Assembly (NCBI GenBank): GCA_030035585.1 | Contig: CM057482.1 | Coordinates: 46,047,501-46,111,500, forward strand | Direction: 5' to 3' | Source of the DNA: Dugong dugon | Lineage: Eukaryota > Chordata > Mammalia > Sirenia > Dugongidae | Length of the DNA stretch: 64,000 bases | Shown here: piece after piece, positions 12,309 through 23,292 of the stretch | Layout: every line of letters starts with the position of its first letter | Position numbering within the stretch: the first letter of the stretch is position 1 | The notes under the pieces: model-generated | The model's database searches: none | The model's input: the letters and a program-made list of their open reading frames with translations, nothing else | What the model was told of the DNA's origin: nothing | Translations under genes and position numbers: made by a program

Positions 12309-12496
12309 AGGAGCCTTGGTGGCACAATGGTTAAAGCAATCAACTGCTAACTGAAAGGTCAGTGGTTTGAAACCACCAGCCACTGTGCAGGAGAAAGATA
12401 TTGCGGTTAGCCTCCGTAAAGATTTACAGCCTTGGAAACCTACAGGGTCACTATGAGTCAGAATCGACTGACAGCAGTGGGATTTTTTGGGTTTTA
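12309..12496 (+). mobile_element. AfroSINE, plus strand
   Basis: Reads gagccttggtggcacaatgg, caactgctaactgaaaggtc, an aggagaaagatattgcggtt variant middle, and tcactatgagtcagaatcga. Confidence 0.92.
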
Positions 12497-12697
12497 TACA
12501 GAGAAGAAACTGGACATCACCTTGATAGAAAGTAACGTCACCAGTGAAGGGTGGACAGACATCATATGCTTCCAGATGTAATTACCTCAAGAAGGACACA
12601 AAATCCTCTTATAGTCCAGCTAGGCCCGCATCACCTAAATCTATAGTTATGAGGAACTATCAGACAAACTCAAGCTGAGGAACAGTCTATGCATTCT

Positions 12698-13192
12698 TGT
12701 GATGGTTAAGATTATGTGTCATCTTGGCTAGGTCACGATTCTCAGTGGTCTGGCAGATATTATGTGATCCATTTTGTGATCTGAGGTGAGCAACCAATCA
12801 GTTGAAAGTGGAGTTTCCTTAGGGGTGTGGCCTGTATCCAATATATATGGATGTTCTGGCAAAGCTTGCCCTCTCTCGATCCTGATCCAACTAGTCATCC
12901 TCTGACCTCTGGTTCTTGGGATGTGAGCCAGCCGCCTGCCATCTGACCTGCATATTTTAGGATTCACCAGCTCCTGCAACTCCATGAACCTTCTGCCTGG
13001 CCTGCCGATTTGGGTTCGTCAGCCCCTGCAACCACGTGAGTCAGAAGCCTTCAGCCTGATGCCTGACCTACGGATATGGCACTTGCCAGCCACTACAACT
13101 GCGTGAGCCATTTCTTATAAATAAATCTCTCTCCATATATTTATATATGTGCTTCATTTGTTTTGCTCCTCTAGAGAACCCAGCCTAAAACA
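12698..13192 (+). mobile_element. Solo LTR with 5 bp target duplication
   Basis: A 495 bp element beginning tgtgatggttaagattatgt and ending agagaacccagcctaaaaca (TG...CA). It is flanked by perfect attct at 12693-12697 and 13193-13197. The same family occurs at 16340-16898. A 5 bp duplication fits an ERVL/MaLR-class or similar LTR. I cannot name the family with certainty. Confidence 0.85.
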
Positions 13193-13264
13193 ATTCTTCA
13201 GAAGTGTCAGCGTCATAGCAGACAAAGTTCAGGCTGAGAAAGTGTTCCAGATTAAAGGAGACCT

Positions 13265-13625
13265 GAGCCTTGATGACTAAATGCAATATTTGATCCTGGA
13301 ATGGACTTTGTATTGGAGGGAAAAAACTGTCATAAAGGACAGAATTGGGACAACTGTCAAAACTGAAATATGGCCTGTACCAATGTAAATGTTCCTGAAT
13401 TTGATAACTGTACTGTAGTTACATAAAAGAATATTCTTAATGAAATATACACTGAAGTATTCCGAGATAAAGGGACACAATATAGACAACATACTTTCAG
13501 ATGATTAAAAAATAAAAATAATACTCTCTCATTGTCTGTGTGTACATATGTGTGTGTATGTTTGGATATGTGTCTACATAGAAAGAGAAAATAAATGTGG
13601 CAAAATATTTAAAACTGGTGAATCT
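13265..13625 (+). mobile_element. L1 3' UTR relic
   Basis: A decayed L1MB-like 3' end: aaggacagaattgggacaac, atttgataactgtactgtag, agaatattcttaatg, and aatgtggcaaaatatttaaa. A similar relic lies at 47980-48400. Confidence 0.7.
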
Positions 13626-14244
13626 GAGCCCCACAAACATGAGAACGACCTAAACTCATTTCTCGTTCATGGATTGTTAAGGGTTCCCGAGAGTGAAAAG
13701 GTCTGATACACTGGAAGGCAGCATTTATATTTGAATCCCTTTGCTAATCCCTCCCTTAGACATTTGAATTTCTTTCTCTAAGCCAGTGTTTCCTCAATGG
13801 TCTGGGGAATATTAGTGTCTCACAGAGCTGATTCAACTCCCTCCTGATTCACAACGTAGGTTGGCATATTAATGCACCGTAAAATCATGTGTTAAAGAAA
13901 TCTGTTTGATTTTAACTTAACATTTCCCACTTTTATTTAACTGCAAACACTTTTTCTAGGAAAGCCTATGAACGCTACTGAGATGCCAGTGTCCTATGGA
14001 ACACTGCTTGGGAAGTGCTTCCCCAAACCACACTCAAATCTTTGCAATGCTTACTGTTGGTACTGGGTCTCAGAAGTCACCTATTATTCGAGAGAATTTT
14101 GTCAGCAGTGATGGCTCTTGCAGATGACTCTGAGGATATTGTCACGTGATGTCTTTCTTTGAACTTTAGAAATGGGTACAGCAGAGGCTGCACTGAGACT
14201 TTGAGAGTAGATCTGGATTTAGTCTTGAAAAATTTAGGATACTT
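13626..14244. other. Unique intronic stretch
   Basis: Nothing recognisable. It has no TTC23-like frame on the minus strand. Confidence 0.5.
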
Positions 14245-14740
14245 GTTTTAATGTTCATTTCAGCATTACTCACACTAGCCAAAAGATGGAAACAACTCAA
14301 GCGTCCATCAACAGATAAACAGATGAACAAAATGTGGTACATACATACAATGGAGTATTATTCAGCCATAAAGAGAAATGAAATTCTGGTACATGCTACC
14401 ACACGGATGAACTTTGAACCCGTGATTCTAAGTGAAATAAGTCAGACACAAAAAGGCAAATATTGTATGAGCCCACTTATATGAAATATCTAGACTAGGC
14501 AAATGCATAGAGACTTAAGCTTATTGGTGGATACCAGGGATGGGTGGAAGGAGGGGGAAAGGAGAACTCACTGCTTAGGGGACACTGGCCTTCTGTTAAG
14601 GGTGATGGAAAACTTTGGAAACGGATAGTGGTAATGGTTGAACAACATGATAAACATAATGTCACAGAATTGTACATGTGAAGGATGTTGAAATGGTAAA
14701 TGTTTTGTTACATATATATTTACCACAATAAGAAAATGAA
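14245..14740 (+). mobile_element. L1 3' fragment
   Basis: Contains the ORF2 C-terminal region in frame (WYIHTMEYYSAIKRNEILVH, with upstream LTLAKRWKQLKRPSTDKQ) and a 3' UTR with ggtggataccaggg and ggtaatggttgaacaacatg. An open 77-codon frame is an L1 remnant. Confidence 0.9.
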
Positions 14741-14754
14741 AACAAAAACAAATA

Positions 14755-15085
14755 CTGAGCTCACCATTTCTCTATCACCCAATAAAACCCACTCCCATGC
14801 TGTAAATGGCACAACCATTCAATTGTCCAGACCAGAAACCTGGGAATCATCTTTGACTCTTACTTTTCCCTCTTTTCCTCACATCCAATGAATCATCAAG
14901 TACCATCAATCAATTCTGCCTCCTGAATATTTCTCAACATTTCTTCTCTTTATCCCCACTATCACGAATTTAGTCCAAGCAACCACCCTCTTTAGCCTTC
15001 GCTACTTCAATAGCCTCCTAACTGGTCTCTCCACTTCCACAATCTATTCTCTACCTATCAGCCAGAATAATCTGTCTAAAAAATA
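14755..15085 (+). repeat. L2-like LINE 3' relic
   Basis: Order of segments fits an L2 end: agaccagaaacctgggaatc, cacatccaatgaatcatcaa, tagcctcctaactggtctct, agccagaataatctgtctaa. Confidence 0.65.
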
Positions 15086-15240
15086 CTAAGTTTGAATCGG
15101 GACTATACCATTTATTGGCTGTGTAGCCTTGGGAGGGAAAATCATTCAACCTACTAATTCTTGATTTCCTTATCTATAAAATAGAAATAATAATCTATCA
15201 TGGTAGTAATAATGATTAAAAGTGATAATCCAGATAAAGT
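15086..15240 (+). repeat. MIR-like relic
   Basis: gtagccttgggagggaaaat, ttccttatctataaaataga and a following aataataatctatc match the MIR core order. From 15241 to 15814 nothing is recognisable. Confidence 0.65.
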
Positions 15241-15814
15241 CAGGATATGGGATATTCTAATACAGCTGTCATTATATCTTACTTAAAACAACAGGAAAGT
15301 TTTAGCTTTTTTTTTTTTTACAACTTTAGCAGACAAAAACTCTCAGACAAAAAATAAGCTCTATGTGCATGATATGATACAAAGACATTAAACTCACTGA
15401 AAATTCTTATGATGAAGTAGAATAGCCACTAACAGATGACATCTCTAAGTGGTATGAGATGAAGATATTAGAGTGTACTAGAAAGAAGTCCTAATCAGTC
15501 TGATAATATAAGCTCTAAATAAATAAATACTAATGGATAAAGAAACATTATCTGGGAAATAATACTTAAATTATGCACATAGCATGAGGACAACCTTCTT
15601 TAGGGAATCTTGGGCTGTTCGCGGAATGTGTACCTGGTAACAGGGACCCAGCCTCCAGCATTCACTTGGTCATAAAGCAGGCACCCTAGGCCAAGTGTTC
15701 TACTCATCTATAGCAGATAACAAAGCCAGGTGTTTTCAGAGCTGTTAGCCTACTGGTGTCTATGAAAAGCACCAGGTCCAGAACAGCTTTGGTGGCCAGC
15801 ATATTGCAGCTTAC

Positions 15815-15992
15815 CTGTAATAAATGGTTGATGCATGAGTTGTGAAATCCCAGGGCTTGTTCTACACCTGCTAGTTCCCTCAGTACTGGAACACACTCAA
15901 GACTTTTTTCACCTTTACTGCTCTCAATATATTCCAACGCCTCTTGATAATAGGGCAGAGCTTCTTTTGATTTCTTCTGACCTTGATACAAT
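15815..15992 (-). CDS. TTC23: TTC23 coding exon (fifth recognised), TPR segment
   Basis: This 178 bp internal exon of TTC23 encodes a TPR segment that starts LYQGQKKSKEALPYYQEAL and ends near HNSCINHLLQ. It closely matches the middle of human TTC23. The acceptor is an uninterrupted run of 17 T followed by AG (minus strand; the A run on plus is 15995-16011). The donor is CAG|gtaagc. The exon enters after two bases of a split Arg codon (CG|A) and ends in phase 0, giving 59 full codons. TTC23 is known as a tetratricopeptide protein of the EvC zone at the base of primary cilia that supports Hedgehog signalling. The upstream intron is 26.8 kb and full of repeats. The next coding exon was not found in the remaining 15.8 kb to the left, so it probably lies outside the window. 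Assignment is by recalled similarity, not an alignment. Confidence 0.93.
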
Positions 15993-16139
15993 CTAAAAAA
16001 AAAAAAAAAAATCAAAGAAACTATTTTTTAAAAAATTAAAATAGAAAATATTTAAAATATAGGTGGTTTGGTAGTTAGGATTTGGCAATCTGACCACTGT
16101 TGTCCAGATTCATTTCCCAGCCAGCAAAGCCTTTCCCAC

Positions 16140-16325
16140 AAGAGGCAGCAGGGGACAGTAGTTAAGAGGATGAACTCTGGAGTCACACCACTTGGGTTCA
16201 AATCCTGACTCCACCACTCAACAGATATACAATCTTGAAGTTGTTTAGCAGTTTCCTCATCTGGAAGTTAAGGATAATAATAGCGCCTGCTTCATTAGGT
16301 TAGTATGAGGACTAAATTAGTTAAT
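16140..16325 (+). repeat. MIR relic
   Basis: taagaggatgaactctggag, cttgggttcaaatcctgact, gcagtttcctcatctggaag and ataatagcgcctgcttcatt form a recognisable MIR. Confidence 0.85.
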
Positions 16326-16339
16326 ATTTACAAAAACAC

Positions 16340-16898
16340 TGTGATGGTTAATTTTATGTGTCAACTAGGCTAGGCTAGGATTCTCAGTGATTTGGCCAGA
16401 TGCTGAACTGGTTGCTGTTTGGAATATGATGTGATGTGATTAATGCAATGTAATGTCCGTCCATGATGTAATCTGTTGAAAGGGAAGTTTCCTTCGGTGT
16501 GGTCTGCCTCCGGAACCTACATGGATATTCTGGCGGAGCTCGCTGTCTGTCTTGACCCTACACTCTTCTCGTCACCTGACCTCCCGTCCCATAAACCTGC
16601 AGAAGTCTCCAGCCTGCCACTTGACCTGCAGAGTCTGCATCTGCCAGCCCCCATAATCCTGTGAGCCAGCAGAGGTCTCCAGCCTGCCACTTGACCTGCA
16701 GAGTCTGCATCTGCCAGCCCCCATAATCCTGTGAGCCAGCAGAGGTCTCCAGCCTACTCCCTGACCTATGGATTTGGGACTTGCCATCCCCACAATTACA
16801 TGAATCATTTCCTTGAAGTAAATTTCTCTAAATATATGTTTATATATATATATATATGTCTCACTGGTTTTGCTCTTCTAGAGAGCCCAACTAAGACA
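16340..16898 (+). mobile_element. Solo LTR, same family as 12698-13192
   Basis: Starts tgtgatggttaattttatgt and ends agagcccaactaagaca. It is flanked by aacac (16335-16339) and aacat (16899-16903), a one-mismatch 5 bp duplication. It contains an exact 70 bp internal tandem duplication and a (TA)n tract at about 16843-16856. Confidence 0.85.
16611..16750. repeat. Perfect 70 bp tandem duplication inside an LTR
   Basis: Units 16611-16680 and 16681-16750 are identical over 70 bases by eye, starting agcctgccacttgacctgca. The flanks carry a partial third unit on each side. Confidence 0.95.
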
Positions 16899-17132
16899 AA
16901 CATCTAGAACATTTTCTGGCACATAGCAAGTGCTATGTGGGTATTGATTTAAAAAATATAAAACACTTAACCAAACAACAATCACCATAAAAAAGAATGC
17001 TAAGATGCTGATAACTGGTCTGTTGAGAAATCACAGAAACAGTAGAAGAGTAAAATAATAGTGTATAGAAGTATTATAGTCATATAACATTATTACACTA
17101 ATTATATTATTAATTTTAATTATTATACTAAT

Positions 17133-17340
17133 TAGAAGTCCTTGGATGGCGCAAAGGGTTAAGTGCTTGACTACTAGCTGAAAGGTTGGTGGTTCAAATC
17201 CACCAGACGCACATCAGAAGACAGGTCTGAACATCTGCTTCTAAAAGCCACAGCCTTGAAAACCCTACAGAACAGTTCTACGCGGCACACATGTGGTCTC
17301 CATGAGTTGGAACTGACTCAACGGCACCTAACAACAATAA
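17133..17340 (+). mobile_element. AfroSINE, plus strand, with target duplication
   Basis: Reads agtccttggatggcgcaaag to ctgactcaacggcacctaac with an AAC-rich tail. The flanks attatactaatt and attatgctaatt form an imperfect 12 bp duplication. Confidence 0.92.
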
Positions 17341-17362
17341 CATTATGCTAATTATATATATT

Positions 17363-17923
17363 ATGTTGTTGTTAGGTGCCGTTGAGTGAGTTCTAACTCA
17401 CAGCCACCCTATATACAACAGAACAAAACACTGCTTGGTCTTGTGCCATCCTTACAATCGTTGGCATGTTTGAGACCATTGTTGCAGCCACTGTGTCAAT
17501 CCATCTCGTTGAAGGTCTTCCTCCTTTTCGTCGACCCTCTACTTTACCAAGCGTGATGTCCTTCTCCAGGGACTAGTTCCTCCTGATATCATGTCCAAAG
17601 CACATGAGACAAAGTCTCCCTATCCTCAGTTCTATAGGAGCATTCTGGCTGTACTTCTTCCAAGACAGATTTGCTCATTCTTCTGGCAATCCATGGTATA
17701 GTCAACATTCTTCGCCAATACCATAATTCAAGAGGCACCATTTCTTCTTTGGTCTTCCTTATTCATTGTCCAGCTTTCATATGCATATGAGACGATTGAA
17801 AATACCATGGTTTGGGTCAGGGACATCTTAGTCCTCAAAGTGACATCTTTGTTTTTCAACACTTTAAAGAGGTCTTGTGCAGCAGATCTGCCCAATGCCA
17901 TACGTCATTTGATTTCTTTTTTT
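17363..17923 (-). mobile_element. RTE LINE 3' end, minus strand
   Basis: The reverse complement gives the RTE C-terminal coding region and 3' end. Landmarks in antisense are gttgttgttaggtgccgttg at the tail and ggaccagt-type tccagggactagttcctcct, then cctcaaagtgacatctttgt. It is truncated where the L1 at 17924 begins. Confidence 0.88.
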
Positions 17924-20146
17924 TTTTTTAATTGTGCTTTAGATGAAGGTTTACAGAGCAAATTAGTTTTTCATTAAACAATTAATATACATATTGTTTT
18001 GTGACATTGGTTGCCAACCCCACAACTTGTCAACACTCTCCCCTCTAAACTTTGGGTCCCCCATTATCAGTTTTCATGTCCTGTCTTGCCTTTTCCTCCT
18101 TGCCCCGGGGCTGGTGTGCCCATTCAGTTTTGTTTTGTTTTATGGGCCTGTCTAATCTTTGGCTGAAGGGTGAATCTCAGGAGTGACTTCAGTACTAAGT
18201 CAAAAGGTTGTCTGGGGGCTATACTCTCAGGGTCTCTCCAGTCACTGTCAGACAAGTAAGTCTGGTCTTTATGAGTTAGAATTTTGTTCTACATTTATCT
18301 CCAGCTGTGTCTGGAACCCTCTATTATGATCCTTGTCAGAGCAGTCAGTGGTGGTAGCAGGGCACCATCCAGTTGTGCTGGACTCAGTCTGGTGGAGGCT
18401 CTGGTAGTTGTGGTCCATTAGTCCTTTGGACTAATCTTTCCCTTGTGTCTTTGGTTTTCTTTATTCTCCCTTGCTCCAGATGGGGTGGGGACCAGTGAAG
18501 TACCTTAGATGGCCACTCACAAGCTTTAAAGACTCCAGATGCTACTCACCAAAGCAGGATGTAGAACACCTTCTTTATAAACTGTGTTATGCCACTTGAG
18601 CTAGAAGTTCCCTGAGACCATGGTCCCCAGCCCTTAGTCCAGGGACTTTGCATGTGTCTATGAAGCTTCCATGACCTTGCCTTGGTCAAGCTGTGCTGAC
18701 TTCCCCAGTATTGTGTACTGTCTTACCTTTCTCCAAAGTTACCACTTATCTATTGTCTATTTAGTGTTTTTCCATCCCTTCCTCTCCCTTGTAAACATCA
18801 AAGATTGTTTCTTTTAGTGTATAAACCTTTTCACGAGTTTTTATAGTAGTGGTCTCATATGCTATTTGTCCTTTTGTGACTGATTTATTTCACTCAGCAT
18901 AATGGCCTCCAGATTCATCCACGCTGTGAGATGTTTTGCAGATTCATCATACTTCTTTGTTGTTGCACAGTATTCCATTGTGTGTATGTACCATAGTTTG
19001 TTTATCCATTCATCTGTTGATAGGCACGTTGTTTCCATCTTTTTGCTACTGTGAACAATGCTGCAATGAACATGGGTGTACATATGTCTATTCGTGTGAT
19101 GGCTTTTATTTCTCTAGGATATATTCCTAGGAGTGGGATTGCTGGATCGTATGGTATTTCTATTTCTAGCTTTTGAAGGAAGCACATATCATTTTCCCAA
19201 AATGGTTGCAACATTTTGCATTCCCAGCAGCAGTGCATAAGAGTTCCATTCTCCTCACAGCGTCTCCAATACTTGTTCTTTTTTTTTTTTTTTTTTGATT
19301 CATGCCAGTAATGTCAGGGTGAGATGGTATCTCATTGTAGTTTTGATTTGTATTTCTCTAATGGCTAGTGATTGGGAGCATTTCCTCATGTGTCTGTTAG
19401 CTGCCTGAATGTCTTCTTTGGTCAAGTGTCTGTTCATGTCCTTTGCCCATTTTTTAATTGGATTATTTGTCTTTTTGTTGTAGAGGCGTTAGATTGTCCT
19501 ATAGATTTTAGAGATTAGACCTTTGTTGTATGTGTCATAGCCAAAAATTTTTCCCAGTTTGTAGGTTCTGTTTTTACTCTTTTGGTGAAGTCTTTTGATG
19601 AGCATAAGTGTTTAATTTTTAGAAGATCCCCATTATCCATCTTATCTGCTGGTGTTTGTACATTGTTCATTATGGTTTGTATCCTGTTTATGCCATGTAT
19701 TAGGGCCTCTAGCATTAACTCTATTTTTTCTTCTATGATCTTTATAGTTTTTGGCTTTATATTTAGGTCTTCGATACATTTTGAATTAGTTTTTGTGTAC
19801 GGTATGAGGTATGAGTCCTGTCTCAATTTTTTTGCAGATGGACATCCAGTTTTGCCAGGACTGTTTTTTAAAAAGATTGTCCTTTCCCCATTTAATGAAT
19901 TTTGGGCCTTTGTTAAAGATCAGGTGACCATAGGTGGATGGATTTACATCTGGGTTCTTAATTCTGTTCCATTGGTCAATGTTTCTGTCATTGTACCAGT
20001 ACCAGGCTGTTCTGACTACCATAGCTGTGTAGTAGGTTCTGAGGTCAGGTACTGCGAGTCCTCCTACTTTATTCTTCTTCTTCAGTAGTGCTTTACTTAT
20101 CCAGGATCTCTTCCTTTCCATATAAAGTTAATGATTAGTTTCTCCA
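17924..20146 (-). mobile_element. Young L1, 5'-truncated, minus strand
   Basis: It begins with a T run (reverse poly-A) at 17924-17935. The L1 3' UTR follows (ccactcacaagctttaaaga near 18514), then the ORF2 C-terminal part (LWYIHTMEYCATTKKYDE; upstream KKKNKVGGLAVPDLRTYY near 20050). The 103- and 111-codon open frames at 19515-19826 and 19786-20121 are ORF2 remnants. Truncated upstream at about 20146, so it is inactive. Confidence 0.93.
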
Positions 20147-20163
20147 TTTTCCTTATTCATTGT

Positions 20164-21009
20164 TCAGCTTTCGCATGCATGTGAGGCAACTGAAAACACC
20201 ATAGCTTGGGTCAGGCGTACCTTAGTTTTCAAGGAGACATCTTTGCTTTTTAACACTTTGAAGAGGTCTTTTGCAGCAGATTTGCCCAATGCAATGTGTC
20301 TTTTGATTTCTTGACTGCTGCTTCCATGGGTGTTGATTATGGATCCAAGTAAAATGAAATCCTTGACAACTTCAATCTTTTCTCCATTTATTATGATGTT
20401 GCTTATTGGTCCAGTTGTGAGGATTTTTGTTTTCTTTATATTGAGGTATAATCCATACTGAAGGCTGTGATCTTTGCTCTTTATCAGTAAGCACTTCAAG
20501 TCATCTTCACTTTCAGCAAGCAAGGTTGTGTCATCTGCATAATACAGGTTGTTAATGAGTCTTCCTTCAATCCTGATGCCCCATTCTTCTTCATATAGTC
20601 CAGCTTCTTGGATTATTTGCTCAGCATATAGATTGAATAAGCATGGTGAAATGGTACGACCCTGATGCACACCCCTTCTGATTTTAAACCACGCAGTATC
20701 CCCTTGTTCTGTTTGAACATCTGTCTCTTGGTCTGTGTACAGGTTCCTCATGAGCACAATTAAGTGTTTTGGAATTCCCATTCTTCACAATGTTATCCAT
20801 AACTTGTTACGATCCACACAGTTGAATGCCTTTGCATAGTCAATAAAACACAGGTAAACATCTTTCTGGTATTCTCTGCTTTTAGCCAAGATCCATCTGA
20901 CATCAGCAATAATATCTTCCATTCTAGGTTCTCTTCTGAAACCACTTGAATTACTGGCAGATTCCTGTTGATGTACTGCTGTAACCATGTTTCTAATTAT
21001 CTTCAACAA
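20164..21009 (-). pseudogene. RTE reverse transcriptase remnant
   Basis: Two adjacent open frames (74 and 205 codons) carry the RT core of an RTE retrotransposon. The N-terminal part has DVRWILAKSREYQKDVYLCF with an FIDYAKAFNCVD motif (RT motif A). The 205-codon part starts MGIPKHLIVLMRNLYTDQET and has RRGVHQGRTISPCLFNLY (motif B region) and LYYADDTTLLAESEDDL (YADD catalytic motif). A stop between the two parts and a split from the endonuclease region make the element non-functional as it stands. It is not a host gene. It matches the plus-strand copy at 26785-28141 and the fragments near 58-59.6 kb. Confidence 0.92.
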
Positions 21010-21644
21010 AATTTTACTTGCATGTGATGTTAATGATATTGTTAGACAATTTCAGCATTCAGTTGGATCACTTCTCTTTGGAATGGGCACATATATGGAT
21101 TTCCTCCAGTCAGTTGGCCAGGTAGCTGTCTTCCAAATTTCTTGGCATAGCTGAGTTAGCACTTCCAGCTTTTCATCCATTTGTTGAAACATCTCAATTG
21201 GTATTCCATTAATTCTTGGAGCCTTGTTTTTCGCCAATGCCTTCAGTGCAGCTTGGAGTCCTTCCTTCAGTACCATCGGTTCTCGATCATATGCTACATT
21301 TTGAAACGGCTGAGCGTTGACCAATTCTTTTCGGTACAGTGACTGTGTATTCCTTCCATCTTCATTTGATGCTTCTTGGGTCGTTCAATATTTTGCCCAT
21401 AGAATTCTTCAATATTGCCACTCGAGGCTTCAACTTTTAATTCAGTTCTTTCAGTATGTTTTTTCCTTTGGGTTTTCTAACCGCACGTCTTTGCACATTT
21501 TTTTATAATACTTTACTTGTCTTCTGAAGCAGCCATTTGAAATCTTCTGTTCAGTTCTTTTACTTTATCATTTCTTCCATTCCCTTTACTTACTTTACGT
21601 TCAAGAGCAAGTTTCAGAGTCCCTTCCGGTGTCCATTTTGGTCT

Positions 21645-22316
21645 TTACTTTCTTTCCTGTCTTTTTAATGACCTCTTGCTTTCTTCATGTATGATGTCCT
21701 TGATGTCATTCCACAACTCGTCTAGTCTCTGGTCTTCAGTGTTGAGTGCGTCAATTCTACTCTTGAGATGGTCTCTAAATTCAGGTAGGATATACTCAAG
21801 GTCGTACTTTGGCTCTTGTGGGCTTGTTTGAATTTTCTTCAGCTTCAACTTGAACTTGCATATGAGCAATTGATGGTCTGTTCTGCAGTCGGCCCCTGGC
21901 CTTGTTCTGATGGGTGAGCTGAGCTTCTCCATTGCCTCTTTCCACAGATGTAGTCGATTTGACTCCTGTGTATTCCATCCGGCAAGATCCATGTATACAG
22001 TCGCCATCTGTGTTGTTGAAAAAATGTATTTGCAATGAATAGGTCATTGGTCTTGCACAATTCTCCCATGAGATCTCCAGCGTCGTTTCTATCACCAAGG
22101 CCATATTTTCTAACTACTGATCCTTCTTTGTTTAACTTTCACATTCCGATCACCAGTAATTATCAATACATCTTGACTGATAATTTCAGGCTGCAGAAGT
22201 TGGACAAAATCTTCAATTTCTTCATCTTTGGCATTTACAGTTTGTGCGTAACTTTGAAGAATAGTCTTATTAACTAGTCTTCCTTGTAGGTGTATGGATA
22301 TTATCCTATCACACAC
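21645..22316 (-). pseudogene. RTE endonuclease remnant
   Basis: Several overlapping minus-strand frames contain pieces of an APE-like endonuclease: LIITGDRNVKVKQ (GD.N motif), SQIDYICGKRQWRSSAHPS (the S.IDY motif near the catalytic end) and GADCRTDHQLLICKF (the SDH-like motif, here TDH). The motifs fall in different frames, so frameshifts have broken the domain. It belongs to the same LINE as the RT remnant. Confidence 0.88.
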
Positions 22317-23061
22317 TGTGTTGGACTTTAGGATAGATCTTGAAATGTTCTTTTGACAGCGGATGTGATGCTGTTCCTCTTCAATTTTTCATTCCTGGCA
22401 TAGTAGACTATATGACCGTCCAATTCAAAATGGCCAATATCAGTCCATTTCAGCTCACTAGTGCTTAGGATATCTTCAAGTGTTCCATTTCATTTTTAAC
22501 AACTTCCAATTTTCCTAGGTTCCAGTTATTAATGGATGTTTGCAGCTGCTTCTTCTCACTTTGAGTTGTGCCACATCAGCAAATGAAAGTCCCAAAAGCT
22601 TGACTCCACCCACGTCATTAAAGTTGATTCTACTTTGAGGAGACAGCCTTTCCCCAGTCGTATTTTGAGTGTCTTCCAACTTGAGAGGCTCATCTTCCAG
22701 CACTGTATTAGACAATGTTCTACTGCTATTCATAAGGTGTTCACTGGCCAATTTTTTTATAAGTAGATTGCCAGGTTCTTCTTCCCAGTCTGTTTTAGTC
22801 TGGTAGCTCTGCTGAAATCTGTCCATCATGGGTGACCCTGATGGTATTTGAAATACAGGTGGCATAGCTTCCAGCATCACAGCAACCCACAAGCCACCAC
22901 AATACGATAGCTGACAGACGAGTGGTGGATATATATTACATTATATAATAATATATTGTAGTATAATAGAGAAATTATAGCATAGTATTAGGGACACTAT
23001 AAAACATTCTCATTCACTGCTGGGGAGAATCTAATTTAGACATAAACTTTTTTACATCAAA

Positions 23062-23067
<6 letters not shown>

Positions 23068-23099
<32 letters not shown>
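23068..23099. repeat. (AC)n microsatellite
   Basis: About 30 bp of uninterrupted AC dinucleotides. Confidence 0.97.
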
Positions 23100-23100
<1 letters not shown>

Positions 23101-23127
23101 TTCTTTTAACCACAATTTCCATTTCAG

Positions 23128-23292
23128 TTGGAGCCCTGGTGGCGTAGTAGTTAAGCACTATGGCTGCTAACCAAAAGGTCAGCAGTTTGAATCCACCGGT
23201 CTCTTCTTGGAAACCCTATGGGGCAATTCTCCTCTGTCCTACAGAGTCGCTATGAGTTGGAACTGATTCGACAGCAACGGGCTTGGGCTTCC
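23128..23292 (+). mobile_element. AfroSINE, plus strand
   Basis: ggagccctggtggcgtagta, ctgctaaccaaaaggtcagc, ggaaaccctatggggcaatt and gtcgctatgagttggaactg are in order. Confidence 0.95.

Larger units (their letters stand above)
20147..22920 (-). mobile_element. RTE (BovB-like) LINE, nearly complete but 3'-truncated, minus strand
   Basis: Frames on the minus strand spell an RTE protein in pieces. The 5' region lies at 22515-22892, an APE-type endonuclease at about 21650-22316 (GDRNVKV; CRTDHQLLICKF), a linker at 21052-21324, and the reverse transcriptase at 20164-21009. The 3' end is missing where L1 abuts. Frameshifts and stops separate the pieces. Confidence 0.93.

Noticed and set aside
16611-16750. 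Direct repeats as a CRISPR-like array
   Set aside because: Only two adjacent 70 bp units without spacers, inside an LTR, in a mammalian genome.
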